Origin: Rhizobium sp. BT04
GTDB taxonomy: Bacteria; Pseudomonadota; Alphaproteobacteria; Rhizobiales; Rhizobiaceae
Reading direction: 5' to 3'
DNA length: 64,000 nucleotides
Assembly: GCF_030053135.1 (NCBI RefSeq)
Contig: NZ_CP125649.1
Location: 135,473 to 199,472, forward strand
Position numbers and translations under genes: made by a program. How positions within the stretch are numbered: the first letter of the stretch is position 1; the number at the start of each line of letters is the position of its first letter. The notes beneath the pieces are model-generated. The model had not been told where the DNA came from. It worked only from the letters and a program-made list of their open reading frames with translations, and ran no database searches. Of the stretch, positions 63,284 to 64,000 are shown piece by piece.

Positions 63284-63635
63284 TTGACCTCGGCATAACC
63301 ATTTGCGAGGCACCACTCGATGATGCCCGCAAACCTGGTCAGCGTTATCTCATGTACTGAACCCGATCGCCTGCGCTCTTCAAGGGTCGTATCAACGCAG
63401 AAGCGGGAGCTCTTGACCATCGCCGGTGTGCGTTCAGCCTGTCCTCCGGTAGCCGTTGTTGGAAGCGGCAACGATGTAGGTTGGGTCTAGTCTCGAAGCC
63501 GGATGCTTGGCCGTCTACAACCTTGACCTCCCAGCCTAGCCGCTCCGAGAAGACGCGAGCGCGTAGCTGGTGGTGTTGGTGAAGGAGCTGAGTTTTGTGG
63601 ACATTCCGCGGTTTACTGAGCGCGAACACCTGCAT
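63284..63635 (-). pseudogene. second traI, degenerate AHL synthase
   Basis: The start MQVFALSKPRNVHKTQLLHQ and LRARVFSERLGWEV match TraI at 22506-23129. After about 50 residues an internal deletion and frame change lead to MVKSSRFCVDTTLEERRRSG and AGIIEWCLANGYAEV, and then homology stops. About 40 codons are missing in the middle and the C-terminal third is gone. Two tra-box-like sites lie upstream with the same spacing as at the intact traI. Confidence 0.88.
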
Positions 63636-63685
63636 GAATTTCGCCGTCGTCGTTGAAGTCGGCACAAATCGGAGTCGGCCGCTAG

Positions 63686-63700
63686 TTGTAAATCTTACAA
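63686..63700. promoter_or_regulatory. tra-box-like site upstream of the traI remnant
   Basis: TTGTAAATCTTACAA is a perfect palindrome with 6-base arms, 51 bases upstream of the degenerate traI start. It resembles the TTGTAGGATTCAACA box of the intact traI and may show the ideal symmetric form. Confidence 0.5.
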
Positions 63701-63783
63701 GGCAGATTCGGTCGTGAAGAATGGTGAAAGCGATCGGCGTGTGCTGGAATTGCGTTTCGATCGCACTTAGAGATGCGTTACGG

Positions 63784-63797
63784 TTGTAGGATTCATA
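63784..63797 (+). promoter_or_regulatory. tra-box-like site, rep-facing copy at the right edge
   Basis: TTGTAGGATTCATA lies 98 bases from the previous site, as 23289 lies 99 bases from 23190. The sequence from here to 64000 is AT-rich with GGTTAACGAAG, like the repA upstream region. It contains no gene within the window and probably leads to a second repA. Confidence 0.5.
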
Positions 63798-64000
63798 GTA
63801 AAACAATTGGCGACACTGCTTGGAGGATAGCATCCTAAGTCTCTGTATTTATAGGAGGTCTGCCCTTGGGTGGCAGAGGTTTTACCCGCTGGTTCGTAAC
63901 CGTTGGTTAACGAAGTATGGTTTGACGCAATCTGGGAATCGGGTAACTGCTTATCGACGGAAAATCACTGACGATCGCGAAAAAACCGTCGTGAGGAAAA

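Overview
The window reads as part of a large conjugative repABC replicon of a Rhizobiaceae-type alphaproteobacterium (Rhizobium, Sinorhizobium/Ensifer or Agrobacterium kind). The reasons are the order traG-traD-traC / oriT / traA-traF-traB-traH, the quorum-sensing block traM-traR-bisR, the complete traI-trb mating-pair operon and the divergent repABC module. This is the classic Ti/sym-plasmid backbone, in the variant with a CinR/BisR-type regulator beside trbI. Base composition is GC-rich and genes are tightly overlapped. No rRNA, tRNA or CRISPR array was seen.

Backbone (1-27 kb). A nuclease-like protein precedes traG-D-C (minus strand). The oriT core lies at 3601-3640 and is followed by traA-F-B-H (plus). 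A PIN-like/DUF433 pair and an Xre repressor with a palindromic operator separate these from traM, traR and bisR. The trbI-H-G-F-L-K-J-E-D-C-B-traI operon (minus) faces repA-repB-ctRNA-repC (plus). A repeated TTGTAGGATTCA-type sequence lies between traC and traA, twice between traI and repA, and twice more at the right edge. It is the best candidate for the TraR-binding tra box.

Cargo (27-47 kb). A PD-(D/E)XK-like protein and a tyrosine recombinase with a palindromic site at its start codon lead into a complete His-Xaa-Ser peptide system (hxsD-hxsB-hxsC-hxsA; two radical SAM enzymes and a seven-triplet HXS substrate with a peptidoglycan-binding domain). Two envelope-type proteins follow, then an intact IS21-family element with an 8-bp target duplication. 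Beyond it lies a defence-type island on the minus strand: a DUF3800 protein; a TIR-like / caspase-like (frameshifted) / RyR-like operon; an IS66 remnant; and a four-gene ubiquitin-like conjugation operon (Ubl, E2-like CEHH protein, JAB protease, E1).

Right part (47-64 kb). After an amidohydrolase and a dinB/endonuclease remnant comes a decaying polyol-phosphate catabolic locus. It holds an FGGY kinase, a SorC regulator, sn-glycerol-1-phosphate dehydrogenase, HAD phosphatase, broken ABC transporter genes, SDR, an aldolase/dehydrogenase fusion, and gpsA and glpD remnants. The last 2 kb hold a 5'-truncated Ulp1/C48 (NopD/XopD-type) protease, a virB11 fragment and a degenerate second traI with its own pair of tra-box-like sites. 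This suggests a second repABC-type backbone just beyond the window and an origin of this plasmid by cointegration.
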